Assembly (NCBI GenBank): GCA_002335605.1
Contig: BEDY01000003.1
Span: 806,001 to 870,000 of the forward strand
Length of the DNA stretch: 64,000 bases
From: Prillingera fragicola
Lineage: Eukaryota > Basidiomycota > Tremellomycetes > Trichosporonales > Trichosporonaceae
Reading direction: 5' to 3'
This document shows positions 32,601-42,919 of the stretch, piece by piece (within the stretch, counting starts at the first letter, position 1; every line of letters begins with the position of its first letter). Position numbers and translations under genes: made by a program. The notes beneath the pieces are model-generated. The model searched no databases, was not told where the DNA came from, and saw nothing but the letters and a program-made list of their open reading frames with translations.

Positions 32601-32784
32601 CGAGACCGAGGCGCGCGAAGCCGCCGACCCCATGGCGGCTGTCGAGCGCGAGGCGGGCGGCGGTGCAGCGCCAGCTTTCGTCGCATCCACCCTCAAGGCT
32701 ACTGCGCAGCACGAGGAGTTGCCTGGAGCCGGAGCTTCGGCTGCCAACCCCGATGCCATTGACCTGAGTGATGACGACGAGTGA
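29683..32784 (+). CDS. SYF1: Pre-mRNA-splicing factor SYF1 (XAB2), HAT-repeat protein
   Basis: Two exons (29683-30474 and 30511-32784) give 1021 residues. The protein is a long array of HAT half-TPR repeats, e.g. LVMVYERALGVFPTSYKLWK, WPYTWI-like AGRLWTGLATYWIKRGELDRA, FERGLAEVVTIRDFTQIFDAYAEFSE, VYERGIELFHFPIAFELWN and YLSKFVKRYGGKNLERTRDLF. It ends in an acidic tail DLSDDDE. Syf1 is an arch-like scaffold of the Prp19/NTC complex in the catalytic spliceosome; the animal form XAB2 also acts in transcription-coupled repair. Its only intron (36 nt, GTATGT...GACCAG) is a multiple of three with no stop codon, so an unspliced message would simply add 12 residues. The start is the ATG with a good context (ACCATGG); the frame is open upstream. 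Confidence 0.93.
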   Translation: MVDAAPSLLADLASKFPVTLPIPTPLTHPELIRIADLATEEDLLHNPDNLRAWLNHIDSIKARISKLLPPKNHNPSPEEQLLGPLTSQAARDGLQELVMVYERALGVFPTSYKLWKSYFLTRQQFVLGDLTEDAKKARVKQGKRGAAYKTNVAEILDDSEDVNQWEGGLDGVVGYEEWRALFATGERMLGWLSHLPVPWLLHLSMVLHPNCPATFKRTYARRSFDRALRTLPSSLHGRIWGMYLRWAEVIGGEAGERVWRRFLKVCCFGMTALTDQVDNSLTERHITYLLESEPPRPLAAAKYLLSLARRAQKNLYASLEGKSPYQLFVDFLELVEKYADDVGMDEEQTLELQEATNAVQEAVEAENGEASAGPSGEEPASVEGRLMRIAGPPVPLASEPTLHKPPTAIGGSIGAPDSEDLPYDEDTDPSNLRPLNVEGIVERDGLEVYKDQAGRLWTGLATYWIKRGELDRATATFERGLAEVVTIRDFTQIFDAYAEFSETMVSTLMDAIADEDNLEDEDFDIEETEKELDERMKAFEELMDRRPFLVNDVMLRRNPNEVVEWEKRVVLHGEDDQAVVDTYLRALDTIQPRKAIGPLYPLYVNFAKFYEDGGSRDPETDEPRNEPDLDEARKIFDKAVKVPYKAVDELAEVWCEWAEMELRHENYEEAIRLMQRATTVPKNTKVDYYNDSLPPQTRVFKSLKLWSFYSDLEESIGSVESTKAVYDKIMELKIANAQTIVNYAQFLEENKYFEESFKVYERGIELFHFPIAFELWNIYLSKFVKRYGGKNLERTRDLFEQALENCPPKFCKPLYLMYAKLEEEHGLAKRAMGIYDRAASTVQDEDKFAMFTIYIAKATANFGLPATRPIYERALETLPDAEAATMCRRFAQMERKLGEIDRARAIYGHASQFCDPRRVPEFWKEWNSFEVDTGSEDTFREMLRIKRAVAASYDTDAGFVAATAAKGSGNADAETEAREAADPMAAVEREAGGGAAPAFVASTLKATAQHEELPGAGASAANPDAIDLSDDDE
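30475..30510 (+). other. Stop-free 36-nt intron of SYF1
   Basis: GTATGT donor, GCTGAC branch-like site and GACCAG acceptor, in phase 0. The added peptide would be VCCFGMTALTDQ. It breaks a HAT repeat region between WRRFLK and VDNSLTERH, which favours its being a true intron. Confidence 0.8.
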
Positions 32785-32858
32785 TTGTGATAGATGTATC
32801 TCCATAGCAATGCATGGTACTGGATGTCTAATTACTAGCGGCCCAAAGTTCAACCCTC

Positions 32859-35260
32859 TTACGCATCCCGGATCGCCGCAGCCATCGCCACACTCTCTGC
32901 CGCGGCCTTGACATCATGCACACGCAGAATGTCAACGACGCCAGACGCCGTACACCACGCGTTCACCGCCGAGTCGCCAAAGCCACGCTCAGCTGCGACG
33001 GAGACACCAGTGACCTTGCCAACGAAACCCTTGCGGCTCGCGCCAACGAGGAGCGGAAAGTTGTCAAGGCTCGGGAGGGGCTTGACCGACAAGGTATGAT
33101 CCGTCGACACGGGCTTGTCCATGGGGATCCCAGGTGTGGATGGCGCCGTGTCCGAGTCTGTAGTGGGCTCATCGGCCCTCTGCTTTGGCGGCGAGATGGC
33201 CGAGTGGTCGCCTGAGAGAAACACAGGCAGGTGGCGCAGGAGGGTGAGACCGTCCGCGTGAGACTTGGCAAAGCCCAGTCCGGGGTCTAGGACAATGTCC
33301 CAGCGCTTCACGCCCGCCTCGAGGGCGCGCTGCACGCTGGTTGCAAGCTCGGTGCGCACACCCTGGACAACACCACCTTCGTATGCTTGTGCCGCATCAG
33401 AGCCCATTGTCACGCTATCGCCGCGAGAATGCATGAGAACAACGGGGACGTCGGCTGCTGCCATGACTTCGAGCATCCCGGGCTCCGAGCCGCCGCGTAC
33501 GTCGTTGATGCAGCTCGCTCCGGCAGCGATGGCTGCCTTGGCGACGGACGGGCGATACGTATCAATGCTGAGGGGCAGAGCGTTGACCGAGCCATTTGAT
33601 GCACGAATGGCTTCCACTAGGGGGACAACTCGTGCGAGCTCGTCCGCCTCAGAGCATGGCTCGGACCCGGGACGAGTGGACATGCCGCCAATGTCAATAA
33701 TGGCAGGCGGTACAGGCATACTTGCTAGCGCCTCGCAGCTGGCGAGCGCGGTCGCCGTGTCAGTGCGCGAGGCGTGGCCATCTGAGAACGAGTCAGGGGT
33801 CGCGTTGAAGATGGCCATAATAGCAGGTGTCGCAGGATTGGTCAGACGAAGAGGCCTTGCAGGCGCTGGGAAGGGGATGACCGGGGTGAGTCCTCCCGGC
33901 TCAACCGTTGCCAGCAAGTCGGCCACTGTGGAGCCGTTTCCGGGCAGGGAAATGGTTGGTGCAATGCTGAAATGGGTCAGTTCTTGTTGAACAGCGGTAA
34001 TCTTACTCGGCTAGGGGGCGAAGAACAAACTCGCGCTCTGCAATCCTAGGGTGAGGGCACTCGAGCCAGCCAACACCGTCGGCATCTGGTTTGTCTCCAG
34101 GCTTGCCGATCCGGACCACTTCGCTGCCATAGAGAACCAGGTCGAGATCGATAACGCGAGGTCCATTCTGGAAAGTCTTGGTCCTTCCAATCTCCGACTC
34201 GGTGCGCTTCAGCAGCCTCAAGAGATCAATGGGGGACAGCTCAGTCGACACCTCGATGACACCGTTGAGGAACAGCTCCTGGTCGAGGTGGTACATCGGT
34301 TCAGACTCATACAGTCGGCTGGTATCCCTTAAGACGCACCCTCCTGCTTCAAGTGCCTTTACAGCTCGCCGGATGTTGCCGACAGTGTCCCCAATGTTGG
34401 AGCCCACGGCAATGAACACGCGAGGTCCAGCTGCCGACAATGAGCTACGGCTCAGAGCCTGGTTCGCTCGACCGACAAAGTCGGCCTCAGTGCGAGTGAC
34501 TGTAATGGAGGGGGTGGCAAAAGGAAGAGCAGAAGGTTTGCGAATGGTGACATCCACGCGGGGATTGCTGTTCTGGAAGAAGGGAAGGGCGACAATGTAG
34601 TTTGCAAAAGTGTCTGCAAGCGACTCGAGGGTGCCGAACGATGACTGCTCAAGCCACTGTGCGTGTCAGTCAATCCAGACACATTAGACTCACGTCATAA
34701 GCGCAATCAGCCAAATCCTTGTGGCTCCAGATGTGCTCAATGGAATGAGTAACCGAGATGTCACACTCCAAGCGTTGGCGTTCGGCACGCTCGTGTGGGT
34801 GGAGGCCAATCACACAGTTGACGCTGAGGTCCTTGATAGTGCAGCTCATAGGCCCGCTAGACGACTTGCCCGAGCGAGTACAATTGAAATAACGAGTGTA
34901 CTGAGCAGCCTTTGCCTGCAGGAGGCCACGACGCATGGTGGCGCGGACCGATACGCCGTTCACTGCAGGAAGCAGCAAGGGAACCGACGCTACAGCTAAC
35001 AGCAGGTCCGAAGGGTGTTGCCACATGCGCGACTTGTCCGTAAGAAGCGCGTAAATCCCCTTTGAGACTGAAGAGTAATTGACGCCTAGTCCCTCCATCT
35101 CGTCCTCATCAACACAGCGTGGAACAACATCAGGGCGTAGGTCGATTGTAACGTCCAACTCGAGGGGACATGGAGGTGCCGGGATCAAGCCGAATGCCGA
35201 GGGGCCAACGCCGTTGGGAATGTGGCACGCGAGTCCATTGATAACGATGCGGTCAGGCAT
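32859..35260 (-). CDS. FOL1: Trifunctional folate synthesis protein FOL1 (DHNA / HPPK / DHPS)
   Basis: Three exons (34694-35260, 34007-34656, 32859-33966; introns 37 and 40 nt) give 774 residues. Residues ~1-230 are two dihydroneopterin aldolase-type halves (VINGLACHIPNGVGPSA; CTIKDLSVNCVIGLHPHERAE). HPPK runs ~268-405: FIAVGSNIGDTVGNIRRAV, YHLDQELFLNGVIEV, GPRVIDLDLVLYG and CPHPRIAEREFVLRPLA. Dihydropteroate synthase occupies ~435-774: IMAIFNATPDSFSDG, DIGGMSTRPGSEP, SIDTYRPSVAKAAIAAGASC, NDVRGG, DPGLGFAKS and LLVGASRKGFVGKVTG. The three activities make dihydropteroate from dihydroneopterin; DHPS is the sulfonamide target, and its STRPGS loop looks wild-type. A polar insert of about 45 residues separates FLSGDHSAIS from the LLVGASRKGF strand. 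The gene is divergent from the ER Hsp90, 265 bp between starts. Confidence 0.95.
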
Positions 35261-35364
35261 GTTGCCCGCTGATCCTGGAGGGGGGAGAGTCGAGTGGGTG
35301 TTGCAGTAAAGAGCTGCAGATGTTCGGGTTGAAGCAGTGACTTCATGAATGCCAGCTATCTAAG

Positions 35365-35370
35365 CACGTG
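35365..35370. promoter_or_regulatory. CACGTG E-box in FOL1/GRP94 divergent promoter
   Basis: GCACGTGA lies about 105 bp upstream of the FOL1 start and 156 bp upstream of the ER Hsp90 start. A second CACGTG is at 35391-35396 (TTCACGTGGC). Candidate bHLH sites only. Confidence 0.4.
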
Positions 35371-35460
35371 ATAAAGACAGGCATGTTCTTCACGTGGCAT
35401 ATTTGGCTCCGAGGTTCCCGAAAGATCGGCGCTGGCCCGAGTGCATGGACGCGTCTTGTG

Positions 35461-35468
35461 TGACGTGG
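35461..35468 (+). promoter_or_regulatory. UPRE-like TGACGTGG element before the ER Hsp90
   Basis: TGACGTGG is identical to the core of the mammalian XBP1/UPRE site. It lies 57 bp upstream of the ATG of a gene of the class usually induced by the unfolded protein response. It may sit in the promoter or in the leader; fungal Hac1/Hxl1 site preferences differ somewhat, so this is a candidate. Confidence 0.4.
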
Positions 35469-35525
35469 CTGGCTCGTTCTTTTTGATCTTTTACATCTTG
35501 CATTGCATAGAATCACATCACAACC

Positions 35526-37952
35526 ATGAAGCTGCAAAAGCTGCTCTTCGGTGCGGCAGCTGCTCTGTTTCTTCCTCTGAGCATGGCTCAGGAGGCTCAG
35601 GCAGAGGCGCCCGAGACTTACCACTACGAGGTGCGTCCCTTTCCAGACCTCCACTTACACTTCATCGCAAGCTCTCCTGTGCCGTAAGCTGATGCCCATT
35701 AGAGTGACATTTCTCGCCTTCGCTCGCTTGTCATTCACTCGCTCTACTCGCACAAGGATGTGTTCCTGCGTGAGCTCCTGTCCAACTCCAACGACGCTCT
35801 CGAAAAGCTACGCCTCACCGCGCTCACCGACCGTCATGTCTTGGACGCTGGCACGCCCAACATCACAATCGACGTGCAGCTTGACGAAGGTGGCGAGACT
35901 GGCAAGCTTATTGTGCGCGACACTGGTATCGGTATGACCAAGGACGAGCTGGCTCGCAATCTCGGCACAATTGCTCGTTCGGGCACCAACGAGTTCCTCA
36001 AGAAGGCTGACGAGAGTGGTGGTGCCGACGGCAACCTCATCGGACAGTTTGGTCTTGGCTTCTACTCTTGGTGAGCTACTAGAGACCAGCCTGACAACAC
36101 GGGCTGACATCACAGCTTCCTTGTCTCCCCCACTGTTCGCGTGTCGTCTATTCCCCCAGCCACAAAGGAGAACCCCAACCCCGTTCAGTACACCTTTGTC
36201 TCGTCGTCATCTGGTGACACTTTTGAGGTGTTCCCGGACCCCCGCGGGAACACTCTTGGCCGTGGCACCGAGATTTTCCTTGACATCCCCAAGGACTCTA
36301 TGGAGTTCCTCTCGACCACGAATCTCAAGACTCTGATTGAGAAACACTCGACCTTCTCTACCACCTTCCCTATCTACATCCGGGAGCGTATCACTCAGAA
36401 GACCGACGAGACTACCGAGGAGGAGGACCTGGAGAACTTTGCTTGGACTCACGTCAACAGCGAGCAGCCCATCTGGATGCGCGACCCCGCTGAGGTGTCC
36501 AACGAGGACTACAAGGACTTTTACAAGGCCGTCACCAAGGACGAAACCGCCGAGCCACTTGGCTGGTCGCACTTCAAGGGTGACACTGCCTCGGGTGTGG
36601 CTTACCGTGCGCTCATGTACATTCCCAACACTCTGCCCAAGGACTTTTGGTCGCAGATCTCGGCTGGTGTCAAGAACGTTCGCCTCATGGTCAAGCGCGT
36701 CTTTATCACCGACGACCTTGGCGTTGAGTACATGCCCCGCTGGCTCAGCTTCCTCAAGGTCACTGTTGACGCGGACGACCTGCCCTTGAACGTTTCGCGT
36801 GAGACTTTGCAGAACAACCGCTTCCTGCAGCAGCTGCAGAAGATTCTCATCCGCAAGGCCATGGACCTGTTCACTCGCATCGCCGAAGAGGAGCCTGAGC
36901 GTTACCGCGAAGTCGCCCAGCTGTACGGCAACGCTCTTCGCATTGGTATGATTGAGAGCCACAAATTCAAGATCAAGATTGCCAAGCTTCTGCGTTTCGA
37001 GTCCACTCGCAGCAACTATACTTCTCTTGAGGAGTACGTCGAGAACCGCAAGCAGGGCCAGACCCAGATCTACTTCCTTGCTGGTGTCGGTGACACCATT
37101 GACGCTCTTTCGCGCTCGCCGTTTGTCGAGAAGCTCAAGGCTCGTGGCTACGAGGTCCTTCTCCTCAACCAGCCCTCTGACGAGCCCATGATGGCCCAGC
37201 TCAACAACTTTATGGGCATGAAGACCCAAGATGTATCCAAGAAGGGCCTAAAGTATGGTGACGAGGACCAGGACGAGGCTGAGCGCAAGGAGCTCGAGGA
37301 GTTCAAGGTCACCTTCCAACCCTTGACTGACTTCCTGAAGGCCCAGTTCAAGGATCAGATCAGCGACGTTGCCCTGACCAACCGTCTCGTCACCTCGCCC
37401 TGCACCATTGTCGTCGACTCGATGGGCTGGTCGGCCAACATGGCCAAGCTCATGGCTGGCCAGTCGGACGCGGAGAACGACCCAATGTACCAGATGATGA
37501 AGAACCTCCCCCGCATCCTCGAGATCAACCCCAAGTCGCCCCTCATCGAGGGTCTTCTTGAGCGCGTCAACGAGCTCCCGCCTTCAGACTCGGAGGACGA
37601 CGTCTCGGCTGATGAGATGGAGCTCCGCGAAACCGTCCGCGTTCTCTTTGACACGACCCTCGTCCGTTCCGGCTTCGCTGTACAGGACGCCACCTCGTAC
37701 TTTGAGCGTGTCGAGCAGCTTCTCCGCCGCAACCTCGGTGTCTCGCTCTCTGCCCGCGGAGACGAGACCGTTCGCCCCGCACCTCCCACTGCCGACGGAC
37801 CCATCCCCGAGGACGAGATTGAGAAGGAGGAGGACCCCCTCGACCATGTCTCGTTCAACCTCGCTGGTGACGGCCAGGGACCCCAGGACTCGGACTTTAT
37901 GGACTTTGCAGAGTTTAAGAGGAGCCTCGAGCAGCAGCACGATGAGCTCTAG
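35526..37952 (+). CDS. Endoplasmic reticulum Hsp90 (GRP94/endoplasmin) with HDEL
   Basis: Three exons (35526-35630, 35703-36070, 36116-37952) give 769 residues. A signal peptide MKLQKLLFGAAAALFLPLSMA is followed by the Hsp90 ATPase domain: SLYSHKDVFLRELLSNSNDA, VRDTGIGMTKDEL, LGTIARSGTNEFL and GQFGLGFYSCFLV. The middle domain has LPLNVSRETLQNNRFL, with the conserved catalytic-loop Arg. The C-terminal domain has AMTIVV-type SPCTIVVDSMGWSANMAK and ends QQHDEL, an ER-retrieval signal in place of the cytosolic MEEVD. An acidic linker DETTEEEDLENF precedes the middle domain. GRP94 folds secreted and membrane proteins in the ER lumen. The first intron (72 nt) follows the signal-peptide exon. Cytosolic Hsp90 is excluded by both ends of the protein. 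Confidence 0.95.
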
Positions 37953-38032
37953 TCGGAGTCGGAAGGTAGTCACTAGCATCATGCATCATCTTGAGTGCAG
38001 CCAGCGCTTTGTACAACGTATCTCTAAGTGGT

Positions 38033-38857
38033 TTACAGTCCCTTGCCGAGCAGTGCCTTGAGCGACGAAACAGTACCCTCCTTCTCAGTCTTGATGAGTC
38101 CACTGAACGCCTTAAAGTTTGGCTCGGCAGCATCGCCCATGAGCTGGAAGAGCACACTCTCCGACGTGGCCACATCACACCCTGCAGCAGCGAGGCGCGC
38201 AAGCGCGACAGGCACTTCCTGGGCGTTGCACGACGACACGCCGTCGGCGAGGATGATGGGCTTCTGGCCACCGGCACGCAAAAAGTCAAACGCAGTCTGC
38301 ATGACGCACACGTGGGACTCGATGCCGACAATGATCACGCGCTCGACGCTCGTGTCCGAGGACGAGTCGCCGTAGCTGCCCAGCGCTTTGAGGACTTCCG
38401 GGGTGTACATTGAGAACTGGTGTAAGTCGGGCTGCTCATGCTGGTGGGGGCTTACCTTTGTCTTGGGGTGGATGCCGAGATTGAGCTCCTTAGGGAGCTT
38501 GTCGATGCCGAGCTCTGCAATGGTGGCTCCGAGAGCTGGTAGTCAGCACATGAACGGGAGAGGCAGGCGATGTGCCAAGCCCTGGCTTGAACTCACCCTT
38601 GGGGTTCTGCTCGGTGGTCACGACGCGCATGTTGAGAATCTGAACGTCAGTAATGGGTCGGCAGCCATCTGAAGTTTGCTAAGACCCCAGTGTTTTTGGT
38701 TTGCGAGGAAAGGGACGATGGCAAGCGCACTTACTTGAGCAGCCTTGACCATCTTGGCGACAGTGGCGGTAACTGCGTCAAAGCCGTGAATAGCGCTGCG
38801 AAAGCGTTCCTGCATGTCGCAGACGAGGAGGACAGTTCGGCGAGGGTTGAGAGCCAT
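38033..38857 (-). CDS. Isochorismatase-domain hydrolase (ISOC1/2-like)
   Basis: Four exons (38735-38857, 38597-38639, 38456-38535, 38033-38416) give 209 residues. The cysteine-hydrolase triad is visible: Asp in LLVCDMQERFR, Lys in LGIHPKTKFSM, and Cys in VIIVGIESHVCVMQTAFDFL. TTEQNPKALGATIAELG and ILADGVSSCNAQEVPVALARL complete the fold. Close animal and fungal relatives (ISOC1/ISOC2, yeast YCR... class) have no settled substrate; nicotinamidase and isochorismatase lack this exact pattern. No signal peptide. The stop is 80 bp from that of the convergent ER Hsp90 gene. Introns are 95, 61 and 39 nt, and exon 2 is only 43 nt. Confidence 0.9.
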
Positions 38858-39278
38858 TTTGAGAGTGCAGTAGGAGAGTGGTGGAAGAGTGTAACGTCGA
38901 GATGAGATGCAAGTGGAAGTGTGGGGTTGGAGGTGGGTGGAGATTAGCCGGACCGGAAAGCCGAGATCAGCATCCGGTGTTCCAAACGGCTTATCCCGAG
39001 ATCGGATAGTCACGACTACTAGGACCAAAGTTTCAACATGCCGCATCCGTTCGGATTAGATGGCTTGTTGTTGCTCGGAGAGGTGCACAAACAAGAGAAC
39101 AAATCCTCCAAACCAAGCACAGTGCAACAAAGTAGTAACGGTGGGGAACTCAAGATGCATAAAGGCTCAACCCGACCAAAATCATGCCGAAGAGAAAAGC
39201 AAAACGAAGAACGAAGTTGCTATAGACTAAGGCCCGAAGAGACCTAGGCGCCTATCGCAGAAGAACAAGCTAGCAGCT
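38858..39278. other. Intergenic: hydrolase promoter and histone H3 3' region
   Basis: 421 bp, both neighbours on minus. It holds the H3 3' end; no metazoan-style histone stem-loop was recognised, as expected for a fungus whose histone mRNAs are polyadenylated. No other gene. Confidence 0.55.
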
Positions 39279-39828
<550 letters not shown>

Positions 39829-39850
39829 CTACTGGCAATGGGCTGGGTCT

Positions 39851-39856
39851 TATATA
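39851..39856 (-). promoter_or_regulatory. TATA box of histone H3
   Basis: On the minus strand CCCCTATATAAG is about 107 bp before the start codon, the typical spacing for a highly expressed histone gene. Confidence 0.7.
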
Positions 39857-39991
39857 GGGGCAAGATTGGATGGGTCATGGTCGAGCGAGGATGCACCTGA
39901 ACCAAACAATCCACCCTGGGCAGCGGCTGTTTGCACCAAGTGCCATAACGCCGCTCTCATATCGCCGGTAATCATCACCGTATCAACTAAA

Positions 39992-40012
39992 TCACGTGAC
40001 TAATTCACGTGA
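39992..40012. promoter_or_regulatory. Pair of TCACGTGA palindromes, H3/SEC5 divergent promoter
   Basis: Two identical 8-bp palindromes (39992-39999 and 40005-40012) with 13-bp centre spacing. TCACGTGA fits the Cbf1-type consensus TCACRTG. They lie 180-250 bp from both start codons (39745-40193 is otherwise plain intergenic sequence). Confidence 0.6.
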
Positions 40013-40193
40013 TTGGAACTATATTTCCTAAGGGGGTGGCAGAGACAGTCTCGCCATGCAGAAGCCATGTGTTGCCACGTTGCCCGGCTGCCGGAGGCAA
40101 ATGACGCACACACGCGCCGAAGGACCTTCCCTACATGGTCCAACTTGGCACGACAAGCCTCCCATAGAGTCTTGTACGCGACCAGTCACCACG

Positions 40194-42919
40194 ATGAGCT
40201 ACTATGGCCTCGATGAGGCCGCATGTGAGTGCCCCAGACCGATGGTAGAAATATACTGACACTTCTCAGTGCTCAAAGCGTACAACATCTCCTCGCTTAT
40301 GCCGGAAGAATGGGAGGACGTGGACCATAACATTGAAGGCCCGTTGGCAGGGACAATGAGCTCGGAGGGAGGAGGAGTGGCAGAGGAGATGGATCCGTTG
40401 GGCTTGAGAGGTCGTCTCAGCACGTGAGTGGGACCGGGAGAGGACATGGACTACGCTGACCTTTAGTGTTGGAGAGCTGGATCTCAAGACGCGTAGGTTG
40501 ACTTGGCACTTGATGGTCCGTGAAGCTGACATTATCAGGCGCTGCGACTCTTCTCTCATCAAAGATGTTTGACCCAAAGGTGTTTCTGTCGGTCCAGCAT
40601 CCCGATGCATCGTACAACGATCTACGCCAAGGTATCTCTCACCTCGAGCGCGCCATTGAGAGTCGAAGCGAGCAAGTACGAATCCTCGTGGAGGACAACT
40701 TTGACCGTTTCGTGGCTGTAAAGGCAACGAGTGATGTTGTCCACCGCGACATGTGTGAGAGCTTCCTGGGCGATGAGACGGATCACGGAACGCGAGAGCT
40801 GCGAGAAACGTTCAAGGTCGCTGGCCATCGCGCGGACCAGGTGTTTTTACCTGTTCTCGAAAATGCAGTCAAAGCGGCCAAGCTGCGCTCGACCCTTGGA
40901 GTGTTCGAAAAGTCCAAGTTCCTCTTCAACTTGCCTGGCCAGCTTCTCGAGTCTATCAACGCTGGCAAGTACGATCAAGCTCTTCGCGACTACAAGAAGG
41001 GTCTCTTTCTGCACTCTGCCCGTTCGCAGCCAGGTGCTTTGATGCCTGGTGTACCAGCGACTACCCCAGATCAGGTCGCTCGCCAGCGCCGCGTGTTTGA
41101 CAAGGTGTGGGAGAGTGTCGAAAAGGTTATGGTTGACATGCGCAACCGTCTCAACGCTGCTCTCAGGCATCCCTCTCGCAGTATCGACGATCACGAAAAG
41201 ACGCTAGAGATTCTCATGGAGCTCGAGGGCTCCGACGAGTCGGCGTGGGCGTATCTCGACTTCCAGCACTCGTTCATTCTGGACAACATGCGGGTCATGT
41301 ACGACCGGGCCAACGAAACTGTCAAGGAGGCGCAGCGACGTGCATCTGCCGACCCTTCGTCGTCATCGCAGCTCCTAGACGTTCTTCGTCGTCAGCTTGC
41401 GACCCCGGAGTACCGTCCCAGCGTTCTGAATCCGAACGCCAACGAGGCTGCTTGGGCTGCTCTGCAGAATCTCATCCATCAGCTATCCGAATACGTCGTG
41501 CGCTCGCTACCAGGCTTCTGGAGGATCGCCAAAGCGTGCATGGATGGCAAGTATCGCAAGCGCGACTCGAGCGGAATGTTGCGCGCCTCTCACCGGCCAG
41601 CTAGTGCCTGCAGGCAAATGGCATCCGACATTATCAAGCTGTACGTTGCAACACTGTCGCAACTCTTCACTCTTTCGGATATCAGTGTCGCATCAAAGCG
41701 TGATGTTCTTGGCGCAGCCAGGCCGGTGCCGAGCTTCATCCCAACTGGCACCACCGTCCTCGCCGCGTGCTACTTTGCCGACCGCATTGTCGACGACGTG
41801 AGCGACTGCACTGCCGAGCTTATGATCATGGATGTCGGCAAAGAGGCGAGCCAAAGTGCGCGCAGCATGCTCGACTCGCTTCGCTTCCGCATGCTCGAGG
41901 CCATTATCGCCACCTGGGCTCGCGAGGCACGGACACTGCACTACCTCGAGGACTGGAAGACCAATCTCAGCGAGGCGGCTCGGGGAGAGACGCGCTACCT
42001 CACCCTCATGCAGGACTTTCAGGTGCGGGTGCTCACCGGTATGCGTAATGTTGCCGCTGGCGAAGGAATTTCGCGCGGCAAGGAGGCTTCGAGCCAGGTC
42101 GCACCGCCTTTCAAACGCAAGATTCGCGACGGCCTCATCGAGACCGAGACTCTACTGTTTGACGGCATCTTGAGCCTTGCATCAGGACAGGAGCAGCCCA
42201 AGGAGACTGCAGAGTTTGGCGGCAGGCGAGAGATCCCCACACCACCAAGCGATCCAGACAAGCGTCTGCTTTACACACTCGCGGCATTCGACCACTTGAG
42301 GACGACAGGCGTGCCCAAGCTCAGTCGCAAGGTGATTGAGCTCCTTGGTGGCGAGGCAGCAGGTGACGCGGCAACACTGGACCAGATGGTTGTGCGGCAT
42401 GACGCTGTCGTGTTCGACGAGTACGTGACGCGGCACTCTGACCGCCTTTGTGACCTCGTACGCACAGGCGTGCTGTCGGGCATCGATTGGGAGCGCACAC
42501 CGACTCCGACCGAGGTTCGGCCATACATGCACCGTGTGGTGCTTCTCATCGTCGACGCGCACGCGCAGGTCAGCGACGTTTCGCAGTCTCTGGTCTCGCG
42601 CGTGATAGAGACCCTAGTCGAGCGTGTATCCGACACGGCCTTAGAGGCATTCAAGCGCGTCGGCCGTTTCGGCACTGGTGGAATGTTGACAGCAACGCTC
42701 GAGGTGGAGTTCTTCAACCAGTCCGTCGTTGCTTTCGTTACTCCGCGCGCGAAAACCGCGCTCGACCAAGTCTACGATATCATCTCGCGCGGATATCGTC
42801 GCCAGCAGCCACCAGAGACGCTGCAGCGCGACCTCGAGGCTATGCGACGGCTGCTGGCTGAGAGCAGGCGCGGGACTGTCGTCGAGACCATGTGTTTCCG
42901 AGCCCCTGGGAAGAAGTAG
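40194..42919 (+). CDS. SEC5: Exocyst complex subunit SEC5 (EXOC2)
   Basis: Four exons (40194-40224, 40270-40423, 40467-40492, 40539-42919) give 863 residues. The start [18 protein letters not shown] leads into the Sec5 core: [40 protein letters not shown] and [21 protein letters not shown]. The helical rods of the exocyst fold follow to GKK. Sec5 is one of eight exocyst subunits that tether secretory vesicles to the plasma membrane; it binds Rho/Ral-type GTPases and Sec6/Exo70. The third exon is only 26 nt. An ORF starting at the exon-4 intron boundary would lose the first 70 residues, so the spliced start is preferred. Confidence 0.93.

Noticed and set aside
36207..37229. 340-codon minus frame over the ER Hsp90
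   Set aside because: Antisense shadow of a strongly codon-biased gene.
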